Assembly: GCA_023375785.1 (NCBI GenBank)
Contig: SZWC01000516.1
Span: 149,646-213,645 of the forward strand
Length of the DNA: 64,000 bases
From: Penium margaritaceum
Lineage: Eukaryota; Streptophyta; Zygnematophyceae; Desmidiales; Peniaceae
Direction of reading: 5' to 3'
In this document: one piece after another, positions 9,616 to 21,770 of the stretch
How positions within the stretch are numbered: position 1 is the first letter of the stretch
How the letters are laid out: every line of letters starts with the position of its first letter
Notes under the pieces: generated by a model
The model's input: only the letters and a program-made list of their open reading frames with translations
What the model was told of the DNA's origin: nothing
The model's database searches: none
Translations under genes and position numbers: made by a program

Positions 9616-10974
9616 GACCCAACCCAACGTGCAGTCATCCTTTTGGTCTGGCGTCGGACTGGTGATTCCGTACTATCCGGGGTCTGTCCGGACATCTAGG
9701 TCGATGTCCGTGATTTGTTTCTCATGCGTCGACCACTTCAGGACGTCCGCGGACGTGGGGGCGCATACAGTACTACAAATTCTTTCACCCTGATTGGTGG
9801 ATACTGCAGAAAAATGACCGATCCACCAATCACAATTTTCTTGCAGCAGAAACACACAAAAGTAAGAAAACAAAGGGTTACTATGTAACCGATGAAGAAC
9901 TGAAGAGCGTGGACATTGTTCAAGAGCATCCGGAGGCAGTGCCGTGCGCTCGAGGTGCGATGGCTCACACGTCCGAAGCTGGCTGGTGCGGTGGATCCGT
10001 CCGTGTGAATCTCAAGAATGTTGTATGCATGCCGTTTGCGTGATCGCCACACCACACCGCTTGTGTGGCAACGGTCCTCACATGTTAACGGGCCGTTAAC
10101 ATGTAAGGGACGCTGCCAGAGACGGCCAAGCCGGCATGGTTCCGAGTGTTAAGACTGTCATTCTGACAGTATGCGACCCCGGATGTAAGACGACGACAAC
10201 GCTTCCACATGGCAGCGTCTCTATCATAGTAATGTCCGCTTCGTCGTCATCGCGGCACGGTTCCGAGGGCGTCACGGTCTGAAGGGCGTCAAGAACTCAG
10301 TGTGCGACTCATGATATTTCACGACTGCAAATTTCTATCCCATGCAGAAGACGTAAACGACCGCATAGGCATGCGACATGCCGCATGACGCACGGAAGTG
10401 GGCTCCGTGGTAAGACGCGCGCTGGACCAGCACGCCAGCACGTCTGGTGGAAAGCATCAGGTCTTGCTCTGCACTGCACCGGGACAGGCGGGCATCAGTC
10501 AAAGTGATTACAGCAGCCGGTACCAAGATGCAAATGGCCACCGTGCGTCGTTGGGCGCACGCTTTTGTGCGCTGAACTGCCCGGTTGCTCAGTGGAACCA
10601 GGTGGCGTAGGCAGAGAACGATGGGCACGGATGACAGCGGTGGGTTGCTCAGTGAGCTTTTGTTCGTAGACTCGGTCCACTTAGTGATCGTGTCGGTGCG
10701 TGTGAAGGACGAGCGATGGAACTTGTGTGGGTCTGCTGCTGTACGGGTTCTGCTAGTAGACTTACAATATGTCTTCCACTCATTGCGAGATAGCCGGCAA
10801 AGTGCTCGGCATTGACGTCTGAAATTGTCGTCAAGGCTCGTATCCTTTTGAAGAAGCTAGTCGTCTTCTGTGTATTTTCTTCCCGTATGGGAGGTGCGCA
10901 AGGTTTGGGTAAGCTAGTGGCCGACTGTTTTCAAGCAAAGCAACCGTGCATTCACATCTGACTTTGGTGCTGCA
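9616..10974. other. Unassigned DNA upstream of the ankyrin gene
   Basis: No convincing coding sequence was found. It holds inverted repeats: TGATTGGTGGAT at about 9791 with its complement at about 9823, and CATGTTAAC/GTTAACATG at about 10080-10102. Upstream exons of the ankyrin gene may lie here, but I cannot place them. Confidence 0.4.
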
Positions 10975-13032
10975 GGTGTGAGCCTTGTGGAGGCTGCGCG
11001 CAATGGCGACCTTGAGAGCAAGGATGGCAGCGGTACTACCAATACCGCAGTATACCGCGGTTTTGTACCGCGGTATTGCGGTACCGCGGTACCGTTACTT
11101 TTTTGGCGGTACCGGTACGGTATCGGTACTAACCTTGAGGGGTACCCCACTTCTGTACCGCGGTACCGTACCGCGTTACAGTACCACGGTACTTTCCAAG
11201 TAACAGAAAAACACGTAAAATTTTATTGAAGATTACCCTTTTTAGCCTGTTTTGCACTTTTGAAATTGATTTCAAACGTAATTCAGACTACGCTTTATGC
11301 GGTCGTCTATTTCCACACCAAAAAAAAAGGTTTTACAGTCGACGGTACAACATGTACCGCAGTACGACTGTAATAGCACGGTATTTTACTAATACCGTTG
11401 GTAATGCGGTACCGTTACCGGTATCGGTAGTGACCTGCCAGAAAAGTAGTGTACCGCGGTATTGAGTACCGCGGTACCAGAAAACCGCGGTACTTCTGTA
11501 CCGCGGTACTCAATACCGCGGTTTACCATCCCTGCTTGAGAGAGTGAAGGAATACACTCATGCTGAGGTAGCAGGGCATGGCGTTTGCGAGTGGGAAAGT
11601 TTTCACGCAAGTGACCAACACAGCGGAGGAGTGGCTGCTCTCATAGCTGCTGCAAAGGCTGGCCATGCTGACGTCGTCAGTACTCTAATTGAAGGTTCGA
11701 AGGTCAATGTGAGAGCAAGAGAGCAAGAAAGTGGACGCACGGCGCTTGCCATGGCCGCGGCAGAGGGTCAAGAGCATGTGGTTGCGGCTCTGCTTGCTTC
11801 ACCCATTATGGCAGTTAACTGCAAAAGCAAGGACGGAAAGACCCCCCTCATGCTGGCAGCAGAAAAGGGATACATCGGCACTATGAGGCTCCTGCTGGGT
11901 GCAAATGGTGTTGTTGTCAACTGCAGAGATGTGGACGGAGAGACAGCGCTGACGTTGGCTGCTGAGAGAAACCATGAGGGTGTTGTGAGGCTGTTTCTTG
12001 ATGCTGGCGCCGACGTGAGCGTTGTAAGTTCTGCTGATGGCCTTACTGCACTCATGCAGGCTGCTGAGAAAGGACATGGTGCTGTGGTGAAGGAGCTTCT
12101 GAAAGATGGCAATGGTGGTGAGAATGTCAATGCCAAGAGAAAGAAGATTGTAGTGAAAGGCAGGAAGGAGAGCAAAATTTACGGAGGAGGTGGTGAGACA
12201 GCTCTCATGCTGGCAAGTGTTGGTGGTCATGTTGAAGTTGTGGAGACTCTTCTTGGACATGGAGCTGACATGAGCATCAAGACTGAAGATGGCAGCTCAG
12301 ATGCACTGCTGCTTGCGCTGCAAAAAGAGAAGTGGGTTGTTGCAAAGATGTTGGTGGAAGCAGGTGGAGCTGACTTGCAGGCTGTACTGATGTGGGGATG
12401 TAAGAACGGAGTCGTTTTGTTTGTTTTGTTTGCAGCTGAATGTGATGCCGATCTGAACAGGGCCACTGGCAGCGATCCAGGTACCATTCCGCTTGCTGTA
12501 GCTGCACTGGCAGGTGATAGCAATGTCGTCTCTGTCATCATCAGCAAAGGAGCAGACACACAAGATCCTTTTGTTTGGGCAGCACGTGCTGGACACCTTG
12601 AAGCTGTGAAGCTGCTGTACGAGGAAGGAGCAGAGCTGGATGGCCAGAGTGGTTTTGGTGATGGCGATGTGGCGCTGGTAGCAGCTGTTAACGCAAAGCA
12701 GAAGCAAGTGGTGGAGTTTCTCATTTCCGCTGGCGCTGATGTGAATGGACGTGGCAAGGGGCAACGCAGTCCCCTCATGTTAGCAGGTCGCGCCGATCTT
12801 GCAAATCTTCTCATCGAACATGGGGCTGATGTGAATGCTGTGGACAGTTCTCGCAATACTCCATTGATTTGGGCTGCACGGACGTGCCCAACTCGCTCAA
12901 GTTTTGCTGGAGGATGGAGCGGATGTCAATGTGAAGAACACCTATGGGCGCAATGCTCTATCCTATGCTGTGTTGGGCAAACACAAGGACGTGGAGAACC
13001 TGCTTCTTTTGAAAGGGGCTACAAAGGGGTAA
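10975..13032 (+). pseudogene. Ankyrin-repeat protein gene, interrupted by a MITE
   Basis: About a dozen ankyrin repeats are visible (for example GKTPLMLAAEKGYIGTMRLLL and GETALMLASVGGHVEVVETLLGHGAD), so it would act as a protein-binding scaffold. No kinase, membrane or other domain was seen. The first repeat starts at SLVEAARNGDLE (10981 on), possibly just after a splice acceptor, and is cut by a 516-bp MITE. Sequence resumes at 11535 and stays open to about 12882. There the frame changes: compared with the paralogue at about 15328, five bases are missing in the last repeats. The alternative frame gives AQLAQVLLEDGADVN and ends at TAA 13030-13032. No good ATG opens the main frame after the MITE, so a 5' exon is expected. 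It is probably inactive unless the MITE is spliced out. Confidence 0.75.
11019..11534. mobile_element. hAT-type MITE in the ankyrin gene
   Basis: The insertion is 516 bp and flanked by an 8-bp duplication CTTGAGAG (11011-11018, 11535-11542), which fits the hAT target pattern nTnnnnAn. The ends are inverted: CAAGGATGGCAGCGG on the left, and CAGGGATGGTAAACC as the complement of the right end, a CAGGG-type hAT terminus. Subterminal regions are dominated by repeated TACCGCGGTAC-like palindromes. There is no transposase, so it would be mobilised in trans. Removing it rejoins the first ankyrin repeat of the host gene without loss. Confidence 0.9.
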
Positions 13033-14214
13033 ACGGACATGATTGGGCTGGGAGGCGTGGTAATACAGCCTCGTTACATCAATGCTCTCATCTTGAGGTT
13101 GTGCTCGTGTCCGGCGTCTAAGCAACACACACACTCTTGGAAGTGTGGATACTCTGACGTGGCTGAGGCCTTTCTGTCCAGGGGATTGGCTCAGCCGATT
13201 TCAGTCACATGTAGAACCATACTGCATGTGTTGTGAAGGACAGAGTTGTATATGCACAACTTCAACCTGAAGGTTGCAGAAAATTCAGTGAATGCCACAC
13301 GTCTATGCAAATTGAAGTGACTGGGGGAGCTCGTCCTTGCACTGTTTCATTTTTTCTTATGTTTGGGTTTTTTTTGCATTATTCTTCACATACTGCGCTG
13401 AGTTGTAGCAAGTGTTGTTGCCTACATCACATGGAAGTAGTCCCCTCAGTTTATCGTTGACCCTATGCGACACTCCACAACCTCAAGCCGGCTTATGTAG
13501 CCTGCTCCTGTCTCATGGCATGGCTTTGGTACACAGAAAACCTGACCACATGTTAGGCCAACAAAGTAGTGATAGAGAAAGGTAGCCATTGCAGCTGGAA
13601 TTGCGAGGAGAGGGCTTCTCCTTAAATCTGGAGCATAAGGGACGACAGAAAAGACATCAAAATGGAGTTGAGGTGGATGCGTTTTGGGGATGCTGCTGTT
13701 GGTTGCCAGTGATTCAGAGTCTCCATTCAGGAGGGGAATGTGTAACATCCCCTATGAACTTCAGTTGCTTCTGTGTTCCAGTGGTCGCATCATGTGTCTT
13801 GGAAGCTTTGTCCTAGTAGCAAGTTCCTACAAATGGTGGAGTAAGAAGCTTCACTGTGGTTTGGCTTCTATAAAACGACATCCCCATTCGAATGAGTGAA
13901 TTAATTTCTGTTAAATGGAAAACTCAGGGGCATCTGTGACCACAGCACAGGGAAAATCAAATACAAACACCACCAAGGTACATGTAGTAGAAGTATGGGA
14001 GGGATGTGTCATCATCCACTTATAACAGGAGAAACATGAAGAGAAATAATCCTTGCCCATTGTGCAAACTTTTTTACTATGAAGTTGTTGAGTCCGAAAT
14101 ATGTGGGATAACGAGCACAGTTCATACGTAGGGGCTTTCCTTGACGTTATCTTTGTTACTAAAGTGGTGTAGTCCTCGTGGGGTGCATCCACATAAGGTT
14201 ACACCTTTCATCTG
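13033..14214. other. 3' flank of the ankyrin gene
   Basis: No further coding sequence was found. The stretch around 13420-13560 resembles 15800-15930 downstream of the second copy, so the duplicated unit extends past the coding region. Confidence 0.55.
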
Positions 14215-15535
14215 CAGAAGAGGGTCATACACAAGAGCATGTGGTCGTGGCTCTGATAGCTTTGCTCATGTTAGCAGTCAACTTCAAAAGCAAAGAACGG
14301 AAAGACCCCCCTCATGCTGGCCAATGAAAAGGGAAAGGCAAATGGTGTTGTTGGTGAACTGTAGAGAAAGTGGTGACGTTGGCTGCTGAGACTGGGCACA
14401 ATTGAGTAGCGAAGCCGTTGCTCGAGTCTGGTGCCGACGTGAATTTACTGTCTGGCCGATGGGCTTACTGCAGTCATGAAAGATGTCGAGAAAGAACATG
14501 GTTCTGTGGTGTGAGAGATTTTGAAAGGTGGTTATGATGATGTGAAGATCAACGAAAAGAGAAAGAAGATTGTAGCATGAGGGAAGGAGGAAACGGAAGT
14601 GTACGGAGGAGGTGGTGAGACAGCTCTCATGCTGGACATGGAGCTGATGTCAGCATCAAGACTGAAGATGGCAGCTTGGATGCACTGTGATTGGTGCTGC
14701 AGAAGGAGAATTGGGCTGTTGCAAAGATGCTTTGGGCAGCTGGGGTAGCTGACTTACATCAAGTGCTGATGTGAAGATGTATGAACGGAGTCGTGCTTGT
14801 CTCTTCAGTTGTAACTGGGTGTGGCGTTGATATGAACAGACAGCGACCGGCAGCCGACAGTGGTCACCGACAGCCATCCGGATACCTCTATGCTATGTAG
14901 CACTGTTGTCTCTCTTCTCCTCAGCAAATGTAGCAGACACACAACATGCTATTTTCTGGGCAGCACGTGTTGGTCACCTCAGAGCTGTTAAGATTCTGCA
15001 TGCTCAAGGAGCAGAGCTCAATGGTGAGAGTGGCTTTAGTGATAATGACGTGGCAATGGTCGTAGCAGTTCAGGCGAAGCAGAAGGAGGTGGTAGAGTTC
15101 CTTCTTTCCGCTGGCGTTAATATGAATGGGTGCAGCATGAAAGTAGACATTTAGAAGTTTTGCAAAAGGTCTAAGTTTTGTATTTCCTACTCTCAGGCGT
15201 TTTGCAAAACGTTTAATTTATTTATTTCCTAGCATGAAGCAGTGCAATATTTTCCAATCTCGCACAACGCCTCCGGGGGCTGATGTGAAGGCCCTGGACA
15301 GTTTTTGGAATAGTCTTATAAATTGGGCAGCACACAACGGACTTACCCAAATAATTAAACGTCTACTGGATTATGGAGCAGACGTTAATGCCAGGAACAA
15401 ACACAGCCACAATGCTCTATTCTATGGTGTAGCGGGTGAACACAAGGTTGTGGGTGCTTTTTTCAAAAAGGGCTACAAATGGGTAAGAAAATTACTGAGC
15501 TGGGAGGTGGAATGATTGAGGCCAATCTTGAGCTT
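14215..15535 (+). pseudogene. Decayed tandem paralogue of the ankyrin gene
   Basis: The order of segments matches the first copy: AGAGGGTCA...GAGCATGTGG, then the AAAGCAAAGAACGGAAAGACC block, the GGAGGAGGTGGTGAGACAGCT block, and the ACATGCTATTTTCTGGGCAGCACG block. Many stops and small indels occur before 14900. The last repeats are better kept: an open stretch at 14906-15154 with FWAARVGHLRAVKILHAQGAEL, and 15234-15515 with NWAAHNGLTQIIKRLLDYGADVNARN. This copy keeps the five bases that the first copy lacks near its 3' end. It lacks several repeats present in the first copy. Confidence 0.85.
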
Positions 15536-16919
15536 GTGTGTGTGTGTCGTGCTTCTAAACAATGGCTAAAGCCTTTCTGTCCTTGGGGTTGACTCAGCAG
15601 CTTGTATTCTGATGGGAAGTCATTCCTCAAGTGTACTGAGATGCTCTACTTTGACGTACAACTTTCAGTGTAAACACGGCATATGTGTCCTATACAAGTT
15701 GGGGTACTTCAGGGGCTAATCTTTGCACTTCTTGTGGGTTTCTACATCTGGTTGTTTTGGAGTCTTGTTTGAAAGCTTCACCTAGTAATGTAAAGTGTTG
15801 TTATCCATCTATAATAGAAGCAGTCCCCTCAACCTTTTTTTTTTGTGACCTTATGCCACACTCCAAAATCTCAGGCCTGCTTCTGCCTTGTGGCATGGCC
15901 TGGGAAAATGGATGACGTGTTATTCCAAGATGGATGGGATTTTTTATTGAACAGGATGGAGCTTTTCAGCTAGCACTACAACAAATTAATTTGCACTTCT
16001 TTTAATCACTGATATCTTTATGGGCTCTTTAGCCTGTCGAAGGGTCGTTTGTACATGTTTCAAAACAATTTTGTGATTGTTAGAGAACATGAAAATCAGG
16101 GGGAAATTTAACACATAATGGAAGAATCACCTCTGGAATGCAATAACGGCTAAAACTGGGATAAAATGGAAATTACATAATTTGGTCCTGAAAACGGAGT
16201 TCGTACGGAATTGACTACGGTAAAAATTCATTTTATCAAGTGTTCATGTTCTCCACAACAATGCAAGATGTTGTCCAGATTCATGTATAAGGATGGAAAG
16301 TGAAGAGTTTGAATTGAACTAAATTTTGTAATGTCTAAAACAAGTAAGGAACGCCATTCGAGATCCTGGAGTCGCCCACCTCCAATTAACAATCGGACGT
16401 TTCCGCCTCGAGAGTGAGCGCTACGGGGTTTGTCTGCGGCTCGGGAGTCGGCTGTAACTGATTTTGCGTAGCACTGTTGCCAAAAACGTGTGCTAATCTA
16501 GCTTTCAACAGCTAATTTCATTCATGCCCTACCTCCATTCCACCACGTTCGATCTGTAGGACCAGCGAGCCGTGCGCCGTACGATCAAATAGCTCTCGTA
16601 CAGCAGGAAGGCACGAGAGGTTCTCTCGTACCGCGACTCTCGAATGCCGTTCCTTAAAAACGAGTTTCCTTTACAGACTGAAGTACATCATGCCATTTTT
16701 GAAGGAGTAAGGTGGTGGTCCAAGATAAATGCACAGGAAATGAATAACCATAGTTCTGCAGCTCTTCTGTGCTTCCAGTATCCACAGGAATACATCCATG
16801 TACCCCTCTCTCCTTCCGATCTGTAGAACTTCTTTACAATGCTTTGTTCCTTTCATCCTTAAGATTATGAATTGAACGGTAAACCGAGAATGTTGTACCT
16901 TATGCACCCATGACAAACA
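15536..16919. other. Unassigned DNA between ankyrin paralogue and copia element
   Basis: The first 400 bp are the duplicated 3' flank of the ankyrin unit. The rest holds no supported gene. A CTCTCG/CGAGAG inverted pair lies around 16590-16645. 16915-16919 (AAACA) is the target duplication of the next element. Confidence 0.5.
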
Positions 16920-17568
16920 TGATGGAAACTGGGCCAGCCCTCAGTGAGGTGATCAGGCTCACTAAGAGCCGCCTAGGCAGGACCAACTGTTTGTGAGAGG
17001 GAGTTGCAGGTTGCACAGACAGAAATTACGGAAGCAAATGTAGGTTTGAAAAGAACGCGAATGTCTGAATCAACTCTTGAGTGAGAAAGTACATCATCAC
17101 AACTTTCTAACAAGCCCTTTATATGCCTCATTTGGCTAAGGGAGCACTGAGATCCACTCTGTCAAAGCTCACCCTCTAGCACACTCCTAGCCTAGCGGGA
17201 TGAGCGGCATTCACCTTGTCACACAAGAGAATTATGTCTCACACGGCCTGCACGGCTAATAATCGTGGACTGGTCCTTCCTTGAAGTCTCTTGGACGTCC
17301 TCCAGCCGTGGTTTCTCCTTGAAGGCCGCTCTCAGCCGTCCTGGCCAATAATCGTGCCGCCTTTTGAGCTCAACGCGCTCAGGTCGTCACTTGAACCCAA
17401 CTCATGATCTCCATACTTTGGAAATCCAAATCTCACTCAAACGGACTCCGAATTGAGTTCCGTAAAGTGCGTTAGAACCTGTGAATAATCCTCTATGCAA
17501 CTGTCATGCCAGATGATTTTTATCGAGCAACCTATTTTTGTAACCTTCTGGCACTCTCATATCCATCA
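16920..17568 (-). repeat. LTR of copia element 1 (downstream copy)
   Basis: It is a direct repeat with 21771-22636 and 649 bp long. It contains the motif series GATCAGGCTCACTAAGAG and GTCTCTTGGACGTCCTCCAG shared by both LTRs. Confidence 0.9.
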
Positions 17569-17593
17569 CTCTCCCACTTTGCGAGAATAAAAA

Positions 17594-19100
17594 TCACACA
17601 AGTGCGCACTGTCCCCTCAGCTGCTGAAAGCGGTGCGCTGCCAGCGGCTTGGTCAGGAAGTCTGCCAGCATCATGCTTGAAGGGCAGAACTTGATCTGCA
17701 CCACCTGCTTTGCCACGAGCTCGCGGATGAAGTGGTACCGTAGGTCAATGTGCTTGGTGCGGGCATGAAACTCGGCGTTCTTCGTCAGAGCAATGGCGCT
17801 CACGTTGTCACAGTAGATGGTGGTCGCTGTGGTCTGCTGCTGTCCAAGGCTTGCTAGTAGCTGACACAGCCACACGGCTTCCTTAACTGCTTCACTCAGG
17901 GCGATGTACTCTGCTTCGGTGGAGGAGAGGGCGACGCACTCTTGCTTCTTGCTCCTCCAACTGATTGCACCTCCCCCGAGCACAAACACGAACCCACTGG
18001 TCGACCTCCTTGTGTCCAGGTCACCTCCCCAATCTGCATCATTGTAGCCGATGAGGATGGGGCTGTTGTTGCTGTTGAAGGTGAGGCAAAGGCTGCTGCT
18101 TATGTCGAGGTAGCGTAGCATGCGCTTGGCCGCCTCCCAATGCGGCACGCCCGGAATCGTGCAAAACTTGCTTAACACTCCCACTGCTTGGCTGATGTCA
18201 AGGCGCGTGCCGACTGCTGCATACATGAGGCTTCCAACTACTGCTTGGTACGACACTGCTTCCATGCGGCTGCTCTCTTGCATGCCGCGGGGAGTCTGCG
18301 TCATGCTCAGCTTCGCTCCCACTTCCAGTGGTGTTGTTGCTTTGCGCGCTCCTGCCATGTTGAAGCGCTTGACAATGTCGCTCACGTATGTGCTCTGCGA
18401 CAACTCCAAAGTCTGCTGCTGCCGGTCGCACTTGACCTGAAGGCCAATGTAGTAATTGAGCTCTCCCATTTCTTTCATGTCAAACCTGGCAGCAAGGGAC
18501 TGCTTCACATCGTCCAAAAGAGACTTGGAGTCAGATGCAATGAGCAGATCATCAACATAGAGCAAGATGATGACCTGGCTTGCCTCTTGAGTGCGCCCAT
18601 AGACCGCATGATCAGCTTCACTATGCACAAAGCCAAGGCCAGCCAGGTGCTCATCCATCTTGTGGTACCATGCTCGTGGTGCTTGCTTCAGGCCGTAGAG
18701 GGCCTTCACAAGCTTGCACACCAAATCCACCTTTCCCTCCACCACATACCCCTCTGGCTGCTCCATGTACACATCCTCCTTGAGGTCACCATTCAGAAAT
18801 GCACAAGTCCCACCCATTTGGTGCACCTCCCAGTCCGTAGCAGCAGCAAGAGCAAGGATCGCTGGGATGGATGGGAACTTTGCGACAGGTGCAAATGTCT
18901 CATTGTAATCCACACCCTTAGTCTGCGCATACCCCTTTGCAACCAGCCGTGCTTTGTACCTGAGCACCTTACCATCCGCACCACGCTTGCACCTGAAGAT
19001 CCACTGGCACCCGGCTGCCACGTGGAGCCTCCTCAAGAGTCCAGGTTCTGTTCTTCATGAGCACACCATACTCGTCATCTGCTGCGGCACGCCAATCTGC
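17594..19100 (-). pseudogene. Copia element 1: RT and RNase H region
   Basis: RT motifs are well kept: ARLVAKGYAQ, NETFAPVAK, KALYGLKQAPRAWY and the active-site box YVDDLLIAS (about 18541-18565). RNase H follows with STEAEYIALSEAVKEAVWL and TKHIDLRYHFIRE. The region ends a few bases before the polypurine tract and downstream LTR. Confidence 0.9.
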
Positions 19101-19121
19101 CGCCTTGGCGCTGCGCATGGC

Positions 19122-21675
19122 TTAAGCGAATGTGGCTGGGTCATCGGTGACTGTGAGGAAGAGAAGCTCGAGGTCAGACGACTCCGTTGGTGGTGGAATG
19201 GTGCACAGGTTCACCAGCTCCTCCAGTGGCCTCTGTTTGTTTGCGAGGCGCTCGGATCGCCTCAGGGGCTTCCCACTGTCCTTTGCACCTTTGTTGAGGT
19301 GTGCGGATCGTCGTGGCAGCTGCTGTGCGTTGCTTTGCTGCTCCTCCTCATCAGACTCCGCTGTCGGCTCTTTCTCCTTCTCAGCTCCCTCTACCTCCTT
19401 GTCGTTGCCGCTATCACCGCCATCTTCTGCACCGCCCTCTTCTGCTACTGGTACTTCTCCCACTTCTGGTACAAGTGCGGGAGCAAGCGGAACTGCCAAC
19501 ATAGGGCTCCAAGTCCAGCCCTTCACTTCCTCTTGGAAGACCACGTCACGGCTGTGGATGATCTTGCGTGCGGCGAGGTTGTAGAGGCGGTATCCCATTG
19601 TGTCACAGCCAAGGAAGACAGCCTTCACCGACTTTGCGTCCAGCTTGTTACAGCTGCCAGCAGGCACGTGCACGAATGCGCCACACCCAAAGACATTTAG
19701 GTGCGTCACTTTTGGCTTGCGTCCCGTCCACGTCTCCTCCGGTGTCATCAGTGGCACAGCGCGCGTAGGGCTCCGGTTTTTCAGGTACACGGCGGTATTG
19801 ACCGCTTCCGCCAAAAAGGTTGGTGGGAGCCCTGCGTCTTGGAGCATGCTGCGAACACGCTCCATGAGCGTGCGGTTCGCGCGTTCAGCCACGCCGTTCA
19901 GCTGCGGTGTTCCAGGTGGGGTTACCTCGTGCTTGATCCCGTGTCGCTTGAGGAAGGTGCGGAACTCGTTGGAGAGGTACTCTCCTCCACCATCGGTGCG
20001 AAGCACCTTCAACCGCCTGCCACTCTCATTCTGTGTAGTAGTAATCCACACCTTGAAAGCATCAAAGCACTCATCCTTTCCAGCCAGGAACGGCACCCAC
20101 GTCTTCCTCGACTTGTCATCAATGAACATGAAAAAGTACAACTTGCCGGACAAGGATTGTGATGGCATGGGACCGCACAAATCAGAGTGAACGAGTGAGA
20201 GAAGCTCAGTCGAGCCCTTCCCTTTCCCCGTGAAATGAGAGCGGGCTTGCTTCCCTTCAATGCAGCTCTCACAAGCCGATGCACCAGGCTGCTTCACCCC
20301 CTTGAGCTCCAGGCCGCGGACCATCTGCTGCATGGAGATGATGGCGCTAAAGCCGAGGTGACCGAGCTGGCAGTGCCACAGGCCGATGTCGTGTTTTCCC
20401 TCTCTCGCCACCAACGCTGAGTCGGCTTCCTTCTCTGATGCCACGTAGAGGCCGTAAAGACCGTCCACCTTGTCCGCTTTTGCAAGCACACGCCCCACAC
20501 TTGCAGAGATGGTGCAGCCACCATTCTCAAAGCGAACCTGCATGCCTTCGGAGATGAGAGATGAGACAGAGAGGAGGTTAGTTGCCAGCCCTGGAACATG
20601 GAGCACCCCCTTCACACGAAGTTCCAGGTGCTTGCCCTCAACGGAAGCACAAAACACAATCTCACCGTCCCCAACCGCCATTTGCACATAGTTGTCCCCC
20701 ATGTACACCCGACGAGGCTCAATGACGGTGTAGACAACGAGCCACTCCCGGCGACACGTCATGTGCCGCGTGGCTCCCGAGTCGATGATCGAGAACAGGG
20801 CGGTGTTGTCGGAGACGTGCAGGACCCGGATGGTTGTTACGAATCCACTCTCCCAATGTGCGGCATTCGCGGAAGTGTCGGACTGTTTTCCCGCTCCCAC
20901 TCCAGCCACAAGGTCCACCTTCTGCTTCCCGCATTCGCGCGCCCAATGGCCCGGCTTCTTGCAGTAGTGGCAGTTACCCTCCTTCTTTCCTCCTCCGCTG
21001 TTGCTCCTGGTTGATGTAGCACTGCCCCCATGACCAAAGTTGGTGATGAGAGCGACGTCCAGTCCGCTTCCGCCCTCCTCTCCCTTGCGCCGCTCCTCCT
21101 CAAACAGCAAGCTCTCCTGCACATCGTTGAGGGAGAGCTTGTCGCTGCGCTGGTCCAGGGCAACAATGAGAGGAGTGTAGCTGGTAGGAAGGCCAGAGAG
21201 GATGGTTAGCATGAGCACACGATCCTTGACAGGCTCCTCAATTGCAGCAAGCTGGTCAGAGAGAGACTTCACCATGTTGATGTAGTCAATCATGGATCCG
21301 AACTCATCCATCTTCACAGTGTGAAAGCGACGACGCAGCTGCATATTCATGGGGATTGACTTGGAAGCATAAGTGGACTCAAGCTTTTTCCAAACCTCCT
21401 TTGGCGTGAGGATGCAACGGACAAGGAGTTGCTGTCGTTCGGCGAGGTGGAGGTAGATGGTTGCGAGGGCGCGGTCACGCTTCTCGCGGTAGGTACAAGC
21501 CTCGACAGGGGATAGGGAGCTTTCTTCTGGTTCCTTCTCTTTCTAATCCACCTGGCTCCAGAGACCCTTCTCCATCAGCACCATCTTCATGTTGATGCTC
21601 CAGTTGAAGAAGTTCTTGCCTTCGAACTTGGCGATGTTGACGTCAGCCACCACAGAAGCGGATGTCGCCATGGTA
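19122..21675 (-). pseudogene. Copia element 1: gag, protease and integrase region
   Basis: A gag region with a Cys-x2-Cys-x4-His-x4-Cys knuckle (CHYCKKPGHWAREC, about 20928-20972) is followed by an aspartic protease signature IIDSGATRHM (about 20770-20800). An integrase follows with a GLWHCQLGHLG zinc-binding start, the conserved HSDLCGPM, and TDGGGEYLSNEF. A long acidic linker (AEEGGAEDGGDSGND) separates integrase from RT, as is common in plant copia elements. Most of it is readable; treated as a fossil. Confidence 0.9.
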
Positions 21676-21757
21676 GTGCAACATTCAGCCCACAAACGGC
21701 TCTCTCACACAACAGGGTGCAAGGAATGCCTCAAGGATGAGACAAAGCCTTGTTCTA

Positions 21758-21769
21758 GCTCTGATACCA
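21758..21769 (-). other. Primer-binding site of copia element 1
   Basis: Minus-strand TGGTATCAGAGC lies one base inside the upstream LTR. It is complementary to the 3' end of initiator tRNA-Met. Confidence 0.9.
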
Positions 21770-21770
21770 C

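Noticed and set aside
10585-10815. 76-codon ORF upstream of the ankyrin gene as a first exon
   Set aside because: No splice junction or ankyrin similarity links it to the gene; length is within chance.
18188-19060. 290-codon open frame on the plus strand
   Set aside because: It lies exactly opposite the RT/RNase H region of copia element 1 and has the composition of a reverse-strand shadow.
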